Source: Channallabes apus
Lineage: Eukaryota > Chordata > Actinopteri > Siluriformes > Clariidae
Assembly: GCA_030522415.1 (NCBI GenBank)
Contig: CM060109.1
Location: 28,297,392-28,361,391, forward strand
Reading direction: 5' to 3'
DNA: 64,000 nucleotides
Numbering within the stretch: position 1 is the first letter of the stretch; every line of letters begins with the position of its first letter. The notes under the pieces were generated by a model that saw only the letters and a list, made by a program, of their open reading frames with translations, had not been told where the DNA came from and searched no databases. The position numbers and the translations under genes were made by a program. Of the stretch, positions 36,267 to 47,369 are shown in pieces.

Positions 36267-36382
36267 TTTTTGTGAAGCTGCTTTGAGACAATGACCATTG
36301 TTAAAAGCGCTATATAAATAAAATTGAATTGAATTGAATTGAATTGAATTGAATTGAATTGAATTGAATTGAATTGAATAAT
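35585..36382 (+). repeat. L2 3' untranslated region with GAATT tail
   Basis: Matches 6728-7424 up to the GCTGCTTTGAGACAATG block. It contains a T-rich expansion (36236-36272) and about 11 GAATT units, more than in the older copy. Confidence 0.85.
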
Positions 36383-36630
36383 AAATAATTTCCTTAATTA
36401 CAAAAATCTTGAGAACTTCGGAAAGCTTTGATAATACAAATCCAAAACATTGTTGCAGTAATGTTACTGTCCATTTTGTAGATTAAAAGTTTTTTAGATT
36501 AGATAAAAAAATTAAAAGCACGAATCATCAGGAAATGAGAGACCAACCAGAAATGCGCGTGAATGCAGCAACTAACGCTCTACTCGCTCTGACGGCATCT
36601 TAGCTTGCTAAATAAAACAACTTTCGTTAA

Positions 36631-36905
36631 AATGCCAAAAACCAAACGGTCAAAAGTACGGCTATATTTCACAAGAGTTCGACATGAGCAGAAAAAGTTT
36701 TACAGCAGTTGCGTGTAAAGGGGGAAACACGTCAAATCTAATGAAACATTTGAGAGCACACGGAATAAACTTTTGCACCGTGTTTGACAGCTTGCGGGCA
36801 ATAGCTGGCACTATCGGTGTGGATGATCCCAGCCCCAGTCATACCAACCGTAGCAAAAAGGAGACCACCGATTATGATGACGACAGCAGCCTTTCCGCTG
36901 GTTAG
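36631..36905 (+). pseudogene. hAT transposase first exon with BED zinc finger, frameshifted
   Basis: From ATG at 36631 the frame reads a basic start and VRLYFTRVRHEQKKFYSSC, then meets TAA. The next frame continues with KGGNTSNLMKHLRAHG and an acidic tail to 36905. Together they outline a BED zinc finger (Cys part in the first frame, H-x-H in the second), the DNA-binding start of hAT transposases. A splice-donor-like GTTAGT follows SAG at about 36900. The catalytic part and RNase-H fold are not in this window. Confidence 0.6.
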
Positions 36906-36910
36906 TAGTA

Positions 36911-37204
36911 GCATAATGTAATGTTAATTGCAAAATGCAAATCTTGCATTCATGCTAACAAATGGTCAAACGATTTGTAAAATACTAATGTAACATGGAT
37001 TCTCTTTATATACCATGTTCCAAATTATTATGCAAATGATATCTTTCCCTGATTTTCATAATTAGTAAATGCAAATGACACTCAGTATAATTTTCAAGTC
37101 ATCAACCATTAGGGTATAATTAGAATTTTATTGAACCGACCTCCTAATGATAACAATATTTATTTAAAAAATAAAAAACTGAAAATGCACTGTTCCAAAT
37201 TCCT
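36911..37204. other. AT-rich interval
   Basis: Contains CCAAATTATTATGCAAATGA near 37019, a motif seen at ends of some fish DNA elements, and a degenerate inverted partner near 37190. Too weak to call. Confidence 0.35.
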
Positions 37205-37312
37205 TCCTGTCTCCTCTTGCATCTGTTCATTCACGCTCACCTTCCCATACTCTGTCTCTCTCTCTCCCTCTCTCTCTCCCCCTCTGTCTCCTTCCACCTA
37301 TCTTCCTCTCCT

Positions 37313-37545
37313 TTGATTCAAATTCAAATTTTATTTGTCACATACACAGTCATACACAGTATGATATGCAGTGAAATGCTTATACGACAGCCAGTGACCT
37401 TAAAAAGAAAATAAAAGCTTATACGTAAGGAATAAATATCAATAAAAAGAAATACTAAAGAAAATAAATTTAACTAGTAAAATAGTTGTACAAATATACA
37501 ATGTACAAATGAGGGCATAATAAAAATCTTACAAAATATAGGGGA
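37313..37545 (-). mobile_element. LINE-type 3' end fragment, third copy
   Basis: Minus-strand end with the same ACAAATAAAATTTGAATTTG terminus as 17608-17824. Confidence 0.6.
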
Positions 37546-37563
37546 TATATATATATATATATA

Positions 37564-37638
<75 letters not shown>

Positions 37639-37673
37639 CCCCTATATTTTGTAAGATTTTTATTATGCCCTCA

Positions 37674-37683
<10 letters not shown>
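37500..37683. repeat. Palindrome centred on TA repeats
   Basis: The block GGGCATAATAAAAATCTTAC...ATATAGGGG (37513-37542) recurs inverted at 37637-37671, separated by about 90 bp of TA repeats. Units 1 and 2 have only the first arm. Confidence 0.85.
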
Positions 37684-37715
<32 letters not shown>

Positions 37716-37760
37716 TAGATAGATAGATAGATATAGATATATATATATATATAGTTATAT
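37684..37760. repeat. TA/GATA microsatellite
   Basis: TA run, GATA units (37712-37732) and further TA units. Confidence 0.9.
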
Positions 37761-37807
37761 ATGTATATAAAATTTTACATGTGAATCTGGTTGTAAAATT
37801 TTTTTGA

Positions 37808-38755
37808 CTTCCCAGACCAGGAATTGAACTCAAGTTGCTGCGCTGAGAGCGCCATATCCTAACCACTAGATCACGGAGGATTAATAGTTGCCATCTTGGA
37901 AATGCCGGCTATTCAACCCGCGACCTTATACACGCGAAGCATTGTTTTTTCGGGATCTCACCAGGACATTTACAATGGTTAATTTGTAGTAACATATGTC
38001 TATAGCACAGGCGTTTAGTCAAACATATTTATACCGATCTTTTGCTGTTAATAAACAGAGACCTTTCTGACAGACAACGTGTGTGTGTGTGTGTGTGTGT
38101 ATGTGTGTGACTGAGTCATATAGATGCCGGGAATAGGACATCATACACGCGAAGCATTGTGTGTGTGTTTGACTGAGTCTCTCCTTATGTCAGAAAAGCT
38201 TACCGAAGCATAGCGCACTCGCCTCGTTACTAAACAAACTTTTAGAAAAACTTTATAAATATGTAGTGCAAAAAGCATATGACTTGAGGGGGAATCAAAC
38301 CCAGGGCTACCATGTTAGAGCGCGGAATCCTAACCACTAGACCACAAAGGATTAACGGTTACCATCTCGGAAATGCCGGCTATTCAACCCGCGACCTTAT
38401 ACACGCGAAGCATTGTTTTTTCATGATCTCACCAGGACATTTACAATGGTTAATTTGTAGTAACATATGTCTATAGCACAGGCGTTTAGTCAAACATATT
38501 TATACCGATCTTTTGCTGTTAATAAACAGAGACCTTTCTGACAGACAACGTGTGTGTGTGTGTGTGTTTGACTGAGTCTCTCCGTATGTCAGAAAAGCTT
38601 ACCGAAGCATAGCGCACTCGCCTCCTTACTAAACGAACTTTAGAAAAACTTTATAAATATGTAGTGCAAAAAAAGCATGTACCTTAAGCAGGAATTGAAA
38701 CCAGGTCTCCCACGTGAAAGTGCCAAATCCTAACCACTAAACCACCACACTACAA
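37808..38755 (-). repeat. tRNA-Ala/Glu-like cassettes, third copy
   Basis: Pairs on the minus strand: Ala 37943-37891 with Glu 37880-37808 (the most complete Glu-like copy, including a GGTCTGGGAA 3' end like tRNA-Glu), and Ala 38414-38361 with Glu 38350-38284. A shortened Ala half is near 38120-38157 and a Glu-like copy alone at 38690-38755. GT runs separate cassettes. Stem mismatches argue against function. Confidence 0.75.
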
Positions 38756-38760
38756 ACCAC

Positions 38761-39820
38761 ACTCATGTAGGCGCCATTTTGCTCCAGTGTAGAAAAAACA
38801 ATGGCCGACGGCTCTTTTTTCACTCGGGGCGGGTCTTTGCTAAAACACTAGTGTCAATCAACTACAGATGTCGCCATTAAAAACCCGCGTGTTTTCCCGC
38901 GGGATGCCGCAATTTAGCGCGCGGCTTGCCGCGACTTGCCGGAGGCAACATTCGGGAATTTAAAATAAATGTGTTGTGCTTCACTGAATATCCGCCAGAT
39001 GGCGCATAGAAGGACTTTATCTAAAAGCCGGTGGTCGGGAAAGTCAGTTTCCCTATGTTTCCCCGGTGGCGCGCAGATTCAAATCATGACGTCACTCGCT
39101 ACCTAACGCTGAGAAGGCGAACGAGGATTTTAACAGTTTTTCTCTCGTTTTAAAGTGTTTTTATGAACTTTTTGAATTAAACAAATAACCTATGCATAAT
39201 AATCGAGTGTCTTTTCGCTTTTTTTTTGTATATTTGAAGATAATTCATACGTTTTAAGCCGCTGCAAAAGGCTGGTTTGCTGGGCGAGTACTGACATCAC
39301 GACTACTTTTATTACACCTACATTTGTTTATTTGTATATGTATGTTATTAATATAAATTTTTTAGAGATTGTGTGTGCGTGCACTGAGAGTTTGTGTTGA
39401 TAAGTGTATGTGGATAAGTTGATAAGTGTATCAGAAAGCATTAAAATGTTCATTTGAATTAAAATGACACACACACGTCTGTATATACAGTATATCAATT
39501 ACATATATATCAATTTCATTAGTTTCACAAGCTTCGGATGTTTTTTTTTTTTTTGGTTTGGTTAGATTAGTTCTGAACTCGCTTCCGTGAAACTATCGCT
39601 AAAACAATGTACTGAGCCCTCCTGAGGATATAAAGCTTTATTATTGTGTTTGAATAAATATTCAGATCTACCACAGCAGGTAATAAACTATGGTGTGTCA
39701 TAACCGAAGCAAACACCACGATTATGCCTCATTTCGTTTGACAGGAACGTGGTTCACTTGGCCGCGGTGTATTATAAACCTGTGGAATGTTTCATTGTTT
39801 ATGCTCACATAAGAGGAATA
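38761..39820. other. Unassigned GC-variable interval
   Basis: Contains a GC-rich block (38825-39090) with ATGTCGCCATTAAAAACCCG at 38868, which recurs inverted at 49053-49079. The remainder is AT-rich. No coding domain recognised. Confidence 0.5.
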
Positions 39821-40563
39821 AAAGCGAGTGAAATGTGGAAATGATGTGTGGCAACTCAATGAGGACTAAAGCAAAGATTTCGGTAACTCCACTGAGTGTA
39901 ACATCTGCATAGTGACACTGAACATCTTCACTTTTCCGTTTACCTCTGAAAAAAAAGCTGTATTTTGTTTGTTTATATTTAGAGTTTTTATAACAGTAGA
40001 ACAAGTACCCGCGCGCACGCACACACATAGACACACACACACACATAGACACACACACACACACACACAGACACACACACAGACACACACACACACACTC
40101 CCCTGAGCCCTCGGGAAACATCCAATCACCGTCGGTATACAAATGAGTCAAGATGTAGCCTAACGTGGTGTCGTGTCGGATTTCAGCGGTGACGGAGTGG
40201 GAAGACTTTGAAGAAGCTGCAGTGACAGTAAACAGCTGAACAACTTCACTTTTCCGTTTACCTCTGAGGAAAAAAAGCTGTATTTTGTTTGTTTATATTT
40301 AGAATTTTTATAGTAGTAAGAGAAAGTTATAGTTTGTGGTCTGTGTACTGTAGTTCGCACCCTTGTAGAGAATAAATAAATGAATAACAGCTTCATATCC
40401 CCTCTCAAGAGTGTCATAGTCCATTGTTAGTTTTAATGATCTGGCTGAAACTAATTATCACTACATAAGTACCCTAACACCATTGATCATGAGTCTCAGC
40501 TGAACCTAATTCTATACTTGTAACAGAAAATGTAGATGCAGATTCCAAATGTGTATTTATATA

Positions 40564-40617
<54 letters not shown>

Positions 40618-40900
40618 GTGTGTGTGTGTGTGTAGGCTCTACGCAGGGGCAAGAGAGGGCAGCGCAACCTTAAATGTCTGCACATGTTAATATATTCCTA
40701 AAATGTATATATTACAAGTAGATAAACTGATCTGCGGTAGCGGAAAAATCCGCTGAAAATAGGACAGGCTGCAGCGCACGCGCGCACACACATACACACG
40801 CGCGCACACACACAGACACACCTCCCTTGAGCCCTGCGTCTGTCGGATTTCAGCGGTCACGGAAAGACTTTGAAGCAGTTTATGTATGAATCTAAGCTTG
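39821..40900. repeat. Imperfect internal duplications with CA repeats
   Basis: The block CTTCACTTTTCCGTTTACCT...TGTATTTTGTTTGTTTATAT occurs at 39925-39998 and 40245-40322. CTGAGCC/TTGAGCC followed by GTCGGATTTCAGCGGT occurs at about 40100-40190 and 40825-40860. Purine/CA-rich microsatellites lie at 40010-40100 and 40775-40825. This looks like local segmental repeats of an unidentified element. Confidence 0.6.
40564..40636. repeat. GATA then GT microsatellite
   Basis: About 13 GATA units followed by GT units. Confidence 0.95.
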
Positions 40901-41321
40901 AACTTATCAGCATTCAAATAAAATCGCTATTACTTTGACCCTGAAGTTTAGTTTAGCACACACAAAAAACAGAAAAGTCATTTCTGGTAAATCAACGGAA
41001 TGTGTAGTTTATTTACAGTAATTCATTAAAAAATGAATATACATTGTACAGTACACGGTAAACACGGGAAAGATTACAAAATGAAAAAACAAACAGTGTC
41101 TACTTTATAAACAGCTTAGTATGTGCGTCGAGATGCTGAAATCCCTTGCATGTTTTTGCTTCCAAGTGGAGAGATATTTGACCGATAGCCTAGAACAAAA
41201 GATCTATAGGTGTGATCACAACCCCCTCCGACCGACCGTGCCATCAATCACTGACCACCTCAGAAGTTCCCTCCAATGTATGGCTGCAATACTTGTTTTG
41301 CAAGTATTTTTAACACCATTC

Positions 41322-41325
41322 AAAG

Positions 41326-41364
<39 letters not shown>
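41322..41364. repeat. CA microsatellite
   Basis: About 20 CA units. Confidence 0.95.
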
Positions 41365-41365
<1 letters not shown>

Positions 41366-43466
41366 GGGCGTAGGTTTGCTACCTATGACTCCAACTAATA
41401 CCCCATCCCCCAATCCCCTTTTCCACCCACCAACCCCCAACCCCCTGCCCCATCCACCTACGTACCAACCTCCCACCCCAACTATGTCCACTGAATACAT
41501 GTTTTTCTTAATATGGTGCGAAATCACTTTACATTAATACTAGCAATGCTTCGATTTATATTAATCCACTCGAAATGCAATTCATTAAGTTAAATTAAGG
41601 AATAGTGTAAAGTTAAAGGAATGTTTCATAACTGACAAAAAGATAGTCTTTAATAAAATAAAAACTATTCTTTATTGAGCCCTAGTGCAAATGAAACATC
41701 TCAATCATCTGTATATATATAAAAGTAGATTACATCTAAACATGAACTACTAGGTAGAGTACCACACAACAGCTCAATGCCTATTGCTCCTATATGAAGG
41801 AGACAAAAACATGCCTTCGCCTCTCGTTAACAAAAATAAACTGCTGGCATATTTGTTTGACATCAATATTGTCCAGGCTGTTCTTTTTTTCTTCTGATAA
41901 ACACTAAAGATGATATTTTGTAGAATGCTGAAAACCTGTAATCATTGATTTACATAGTATTTGTTTTTCCTGCTACGGAAGTCAATGTTTTCAGCTTTTT
42001 TCCCCAATATCTTATTTTGTATTCAACAAAATAAAGAAAATCATTAAAGTTTGGAACCACTTAAGGAGTAAATAGTGAGTGAAGTTTTTTTGGGGGTGAA
42101 CAATGGCTTTGACCCTAACTCTTCCCATCTGACTGCACTAGGACCGGACAGCATTGCCACCTGATGAAATAGCGTGACAAAAAAGTGAAATGTCAGTTCA
42201 AAACTTTTGCCAAAAACACTAATGAATCACTTACATCCTCAGCCTATCACTCCTCATAATGCTAAATATTAGTATAATCAACATGTATAATACACGCACA
42301 CATATTATATGTTATATACTGTATAATCAACATTCAGATTGACCTCCTGTGAACTCGCCTCTTCACCTGAACTACAACATGGCTGATCTGCTTCTGTCCC
42401 CTAATTGAAAAACATTGAGGGATTCCTTATGAGCATGGACAGAGAATGCCTCAGCCTATTATTGGTAACAATGTTAAATCTCAGGACAACTACAGTGGCT
42501 TGCAAAAGTATTCGCCCCCGTGAACTTTTCCACATTTTGTCACATTACAGCCACAAACATGAATCAATTTTATTGGAATTCCACGTGAAAGACCAATACA
42601 AAGTGGTGTACACGCGAGAAGTGGAACGAAAATCATACATGATTGCAAAAATTTTTTTTTTTTACAAATAAATAACTGAAAAGTGGGGTGTATGTAATTA
42701 TTCAGCCCCCTTTGGTCTGAGTGCAGTCAGTTGGCCATAGACATTGCCTGATGAGTGCTATTGACTAGAGAGCACCTGTGTGTAATCTACACTCTCTCCA
42801 TCGCTGTCTGATATACAGCACAGGTGTTTAGGTTCTGTTACCTGACAAAACAGGATAAACACATGCCATTTAAACAGCAATCATTTTATTTCACTTTTTC
42901 TGAGTCTTAGTGTGCAAACCTCGAATCAAATCATTAATGTTCGCCAAGTAAGTGAATGCATTTTAAAAACTATTTTTCTGAAGTGGTTTGTCTATTGGTG
43001 TCAACAAAATTCTAGCCATATGGCAATATTAGTATATTAGTTTATCAATTTCTTTCACAATACTGATTTCTGACAAACAGTCATTAGATTAGGAGACTGA
43101 CAGGGATCATATTTATACTTTTACATTTAGCTGTTTAATCTGCTGTTAGTTTTACGTCCGTATTCACAGACTATATCCTGGCCTGCTGTAATGAATGTGA
43201 GTCCACTACATTTGGCACTGCTTGTGTCTGAACGCAGCCAATCGTCTATCACATGATGGCAGGGAAAGGCACAGCCAATCAAAATGTTCATATGTGTTTT
43301 GGGGGCGGGAGGACACAAGGAGAGAACGTGATTTATCCCTTTCTAGGTTAATGTTGACAGAACGATTAAAAAAAAAGTGGATTAAATTATTGGTGGGGAC
43401 ATTTCAATGGTCGGAGGATATTGGTGGGGACACATCCCCTCCGTCCACCCTAAATCTACGCCCCTG
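41363..43466. mobile_element. Possible hAT-like element with GGGCGTAG ends
   Basis: The left end CAAGGGCGTAGGTTTGC and the right end, read inwards, CAGGGGCGTAGATTTAG match at 13 of 17 positions. Internal sequence near the right end (GGTGGGGACA repeats, 43390-43440) is typical of this fish MITE type. A Tc1 fragment lies inside. Both ends abut microsatellites, so no target duplication can be read; the pairing could be coincidental. Confidence 0.45.
42491..42850 (+). mobile_element. Tc1-like element end fragment
   Basis: Starts TACAGTGGCTTGCAAAAGTA, a characteristic terminal repeat of fish Tc1-like transposons, followed by about 350 bp of the 5' non-coding part. No transposase and no right end. 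Confidence 0.65.
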
Positions 43467-43608
43467 TATATATATAATTTAAAACTATTTATTAATTTGT
43501 CTTTTATTTACTTACTTACTAGCGAATGCTTTTTTAGGGCTCTAAAAACTACGGCAGTATGAATGACAATGGAATAGGACGTGTGAGTTGCACCGGTCAC
43601 ACACACAC

Positions 43609-43611
<3 letters not shown>

Positions 43612-43674
<63 letters not shown>
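43612..43674. repeat. TA microsatellite
   Basis: About 31 TA units after a short CA run. Confidence 0.95.
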
Positions 43675-43680
<6 letters not shown>

Positions 43681-43799
43681 TTCTTAAAACATCGTGTTCA
43701 CCCATGCACTGAAAAAAAGAACTTGTAAGATTTACTTGATAAAATCCTCATAACAATTTGGACACAGATTTTAAGTAAATTTTATTGCTCCAATATTAA

Positions 43800-44661
43800 G
43801 GCTGAATCCCAACCCTTCCCCCTACCCTTCCATTTGACGCGTTCACGTGCAGGGGTAGTGGTGTCTCATTTCTCTTTTGGTTGGAGGTGTAGGGGGGAGG
43901 GGGAAGGGCCAGATAGCCCTCCAAATGAAGATTTTTCAGGACCTCACTTCAAACGAAGGGCTAAGCGAAGTTTTCAACATGGCTGCTCACTCGAGCAAAC
44001 AGACCCATAAATGTTAAGTCATATTTGCCATTAATAAAGATTTTTATGACAAGTTTTCATTATATGTATATTACCTTTAGTCTTGTGTTTGTGTTTATGG
44101 TGATGTTCTGTAAAGAAACGTTTGCAAAAAAAATCGCTAAAGTTTGCTAGCGGATAGCACATATTGCACAATATTACAAATATATATTTCTATGTCACAT
44201 ACACTTTACTGCATGCTACAAACAAATATGAAAGTTCAGTAGCACGGCATTTTGCCGAGCATTTGATAACGCATTGTTTATTTTGCTTACGGCCATACAC
44301 TATTGTTTTGCTTACACTATTCTTACTTATTGCAACGTGACCACAGTTTTGTAATTTATATTCTGTATATGGACGGCTGAGGAAACCCGAAGACTCATCC
44401 ATGTTCGTGGTGAAAATGAGCAACTTTTTTAAAAATCGAAATACGGCGCAAAAAACCTTTGGGAGTGAGTAATCTCTCTTATTGGAATGTGTGATAAACA
44501 TCGGCACATGTCCTCTGACGTAACATTAGGAACCAGCGACAACGTACAGTATGATGACGTATAACAGTGTTGTCCCATTTCTTAGGGGAAATATTTATAC
44601 CCTTCCCCTTTCCACTTCGTTTCAAGGGACAAGGGGAAGAAAATAGAATTGTGATTCAGCC
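43800..44661. mobile_element. PIF/Harbinger-type MITE
   Basis: 862 bp bounded by inverted ends GGCTGAATCCCAA and TTGTGATTCAGCC, with the 3-bp duplication TAA on both sides (43797-43799 and 44662-44664), the hallmark of PIF/Harbinger. CCTTCCCCCTACCC and CCCTTCCCCTT blocks mirror each other further in. No transposase is present. Confidence 0.75.
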
Positions 44662-45774
44662 TAAGTAAAACTCACCCGTAATTGTCAGGTAAAATTTACT
44701 TAATTAAATTAACAATAAAAGAAATCAAGTAAAAGTTACATAATTATATTTAATGCACAAATTAGATTTATTTAAAATAATCAAGTAAAGTTGCAGGAAC
44801 CTTAATTTTATGAAATTACTATCATTTTGTTTTGTGAGATTTTCCCTTAACTTGGTTTTATCAATTTATATTACTCCCTATAATAATGTAAACATTGCTA
44901 ATTTATGTTTTATTATGTTATTATGCTAATTTCATCTATATCTTTCATAAATCACACAACTAAAATATAATTAAACAGTTTATTCACCAACATTACCAAA
45001 TATTTGTGACATTCACAGTCTAGACCCAAGTTGTCTTTTTAATAAAAGTGCATTCAGCTAAATTTTGCATCCATAGAAAAAAAACTGCACGGCACCAGGG
45101 CCTGAAATACTTGTTTTAAACAAAATTGTGTAAAATAATAAATAAATAAAATACAGCATTCATTTAGAAATAAAATACAGCAGAAAATACATTAAACAAA
45201 CTGTAGAATAAACGTTAAAACGTAATAGCCCTCGGAAGCAGTGAAGTTGCAACATTCAAATCAGCACTCTGGACTAGTGCACTTAAAAGTATGCCATTGA
45301 AACCATAACGCATTAAAACATTAAGCTGAACATGTAAACACAACATGTAAAGACTTGTAGTCAAGCCAAATCAAATGTTTTAAGATAACTTCATCTTTAA
45401 AGCTTGCACTTTTGGTGATAGCTTAATCCCATCAAGTTCTAGAAGAACTTTCTGAAAATAGCTCAAATGTGTAGCGCAGTGCTCGGAGCTATTGCCACAT
45501 TTTTGCTAAATTTCCTCTCCTTCAAGGATTATGGATACACCAACTGGTCCTTCCCCTTCAACAGCACAGACGACAAGGATTTTAAGAAGATGCATACTGG
45601 CATCACTTCGTCTGTCCCCCCTGCATAAAATGTACAAGAAAATAAATAATTTATTTTGAGAAACAAAAAAAAAATCTGAATTGCTTCAACCTGTGCTGAC
45701 TTCATTTCACAGAGAAAAAAAAATAATACAAATAATTGATAATAAAAAATGACCATCACTTCATATACTTCAGG
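44662..45774. other. AT-rich interval
   Basis: AT-rich sequence continuing the repeat that the Harbinger MITE split (compare 43710-43796). No genes seen. Confidence 0.5.
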
Positions 45775-46020
45775 GGGGTGTTCTTCATACATCGCTAACT
45801 CAGTTAGCTGGATGTGATTGTTGTGGATTTGTCCTGATCTTGGATTGTTTCGTTCTCCGATGCTCATCTCGCACTTGTTGTCATAGCAACATGTCCGTAA
45901 GCTTGAACCTGCTCGGTAGCAGGTTTATTTCATGTAAACAGGATTAAGGCTGCGCTCCTGCCGGGTTATGATTGGTTGAAATGGTGAGGTCACATCTGAT
46001 TGGTTAAAGAGCGCTGACGT
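45775..46020. mobile_element. Possible Harbinger-like MITE fragment
   Basis: GTGTTCTTCATACATCGCTA followed by AACTCAGTTAGC and GATCTTGGATTG resembles left ends of fish Harbinger-derived MITEs. No right end assigned. Confidence 0.4.
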
Positions 46021-46047
46021 GGACACGTGGGGAAAGAAAAGTATCTT

Positions 46048-46071
46048 GCATATATATATATATATATATAT
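46048..46071. repeat. TA microsatellite
   Basis: About 12 TA units. Confidence 0.9.
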
Positions 46072-46114
46072 GGTCTTGAGGGCTGTCTCGTGCCTAGAGT
46101 TTATTATAATAATA

Positions 46115-46440
46115 AAAAACCTATGAATTTATGTTCTAATATAATATTTGATAGCAATTATATATATTTGCATATTTGCGTATATATAATAAAAAAATTC
46201 TAATGAAAAATTGGACAAAACTAATTTTATTATAAAGTATACATATAAAAGTATACATGTCATATGCAACATATTTATTTTCTTATTTTATTTTATTGTC
46301 TCATGTAATTTGTAAGACATATGTGCATATTATGTTCTAATATAATGTTTGATAGCGATTATGTGTGTGTGGTGGTGGTGGTGGTGGTGGTGGGGGGGGG
46401 TGATCCATGGCAGGGAAGCATTTCAGCGCATAACAGGTGT
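46115..46440 (-). repeat. Diverged relative of the foldback inner arm
   Basis: The order AATTTATGTT-TAATAT, a G-run, ATCC-TGGCAGGGA-GC-TTT-AGCGCATAACA matches the inner arm at about 16640-16735. Here the G-run has become a GGT microsatellite (46371-46400). Only one arm is present. Confidence 0.6.
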
Positions 46441-47104
46441 TACAAAACAATTGAGCTTGTTCTTTTGTCATTTCGTCAACCAATCAAAGGGCTTGTGATC
46501 AGTGTTTCTACTGTCGATGCATATCGCCTTTTAAACCAACGCACGAACACCTAATAATCCTAGACAACTCAATCCGGCCAAACTAATCATCAACAACAGG
46601 TGTGCTGGAAGAACCGATTTAGCCAGAGCCTAATTAGCACGATGATCTCATCTTAGATGTGTCAATTCATCCCGAATGTTTCAAGCGACGTACGAAGAAT
46701 ACCCCCCAGATTGTTAAACTTGGGTTAAATTGCTTTAGCAATAATCTTGCATCACTAAAACATTGTAAAACATGGCATGAGATGGCTACACTCCATAGAT
46801 TACTCTGCACCTTTACAGTGTCAGGAAATCCTATGATGAATGCTGAGTTTGTATTTAAAGGGTTAGTCCAAACATGAAAATTCGTTCAATAATTACTCAT
46901 ATTTATATATTCATTTGCATTTATATGCTTCTGTCCAATACAACAAACACTATATTCAATGTATTAATAAATTGTATAATTAATAAGAAAACAATGCTTT
47001 ACCAGGCAATCATCAAAGAGATCCTCTTCAGATTCACGTCTCATCTTTACGCTTTGTTTCTGTGAAAATATTTACATTGTATCATTACATAATCTTTTAT
47101 TCGT
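46441..47104. other. Unassigned interval
   Basis: AT-rich, no recognised element or gene. Confidence 0.45.
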
Positions 47105-47240
47105 ACAACTACATTTAGGCATTTCTTCATCTTTTGTAAGTTTGCCTTTATCCAAAGCAAATTACAAAAGAGGAAGGCATCAAGCATGTCAAGCAGTGCT
47201 ACTAACACAAAGTTTCTGACACCGTTAGAAAAATACAAGA
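47105..47240. repeat. Degenerate dispersed repeat
   Basis: TTATCCAAAGCAAATTACAA within ACATTTAGGCATTT context resembles a very common fish dispersed repeat. Highly decayed. Confidence 0.4.
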
Positions 47241-47369
47241 TAGATCAGCGAGGGATTAAGGAAAAAGTAAGAAGCAAGAATCATGTGTGGAAAGATTAAG
47301 CATGCAGGGTCACAGGATGACTCGACTTATTTTTATTGTCTGCAATGCGATTTAGACAAATTAGAACTG

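Larger units (their letters stand above)
32543..36382 (+). mobile_element. L2-clade LINE, 5' truncated, intact ORF2
   Basis: Starts inside the ORF1-ORF2 intergenic part (CCAAACATATTAGACAC, compare 3705 in the long copy), so ORF1 is absent. It has a complete ORF2, a 3' untranslated region and a long GAATT tail at 36325-36379. It is inserted in the hAT relic; flanks are AATAAT-rich so the target duplication is ambiguous. The open ORF2 and long tail suggest a young insertion. Confidence 0.9.
32331..36910 (+). mobile_element. hAT-type DNA transposon relic interrupted by an L2
   Basis: The left end AGGGCTGGGTACCGAAAACT at 32331 is of the type seen at hAT/ZBED-related ends. Its body runs to about 32542, is interrupted by the L2 (32543-36382) and resumes with a 5' region and BED-finger exon (36631-36905). 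No right terminal repeat was identified, so the 3' part is missing or unrecognised. Confidence 0.5.
37205..38760 (-). repeat. Diverged third copy of part of the duplicated unit
   Basis: Pyrimidine-rich tract, LINE-type 3' end, TA repeats and tRNA-like cassettes occur in the same order as 17520-18900. It lacks the SINE at 17917 and has an added inverted segment around the TA run. Clearly more diverged than units 1 and 2 are from each other. Confidence 0.75.

Noticed and set aside
37545..37740. CRISPR-like or centromeric satellite reading of the TA/GATA tract
   Set aside because: No spacer structure and no long repeat unit; it is a microsatellite with one inverted flank.
41363..43466. Firm hAT element call
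   Set aside because: Only the ends match and both abut microsatellites, so no 8-bp duplication can be shown; kept as low-confidence.
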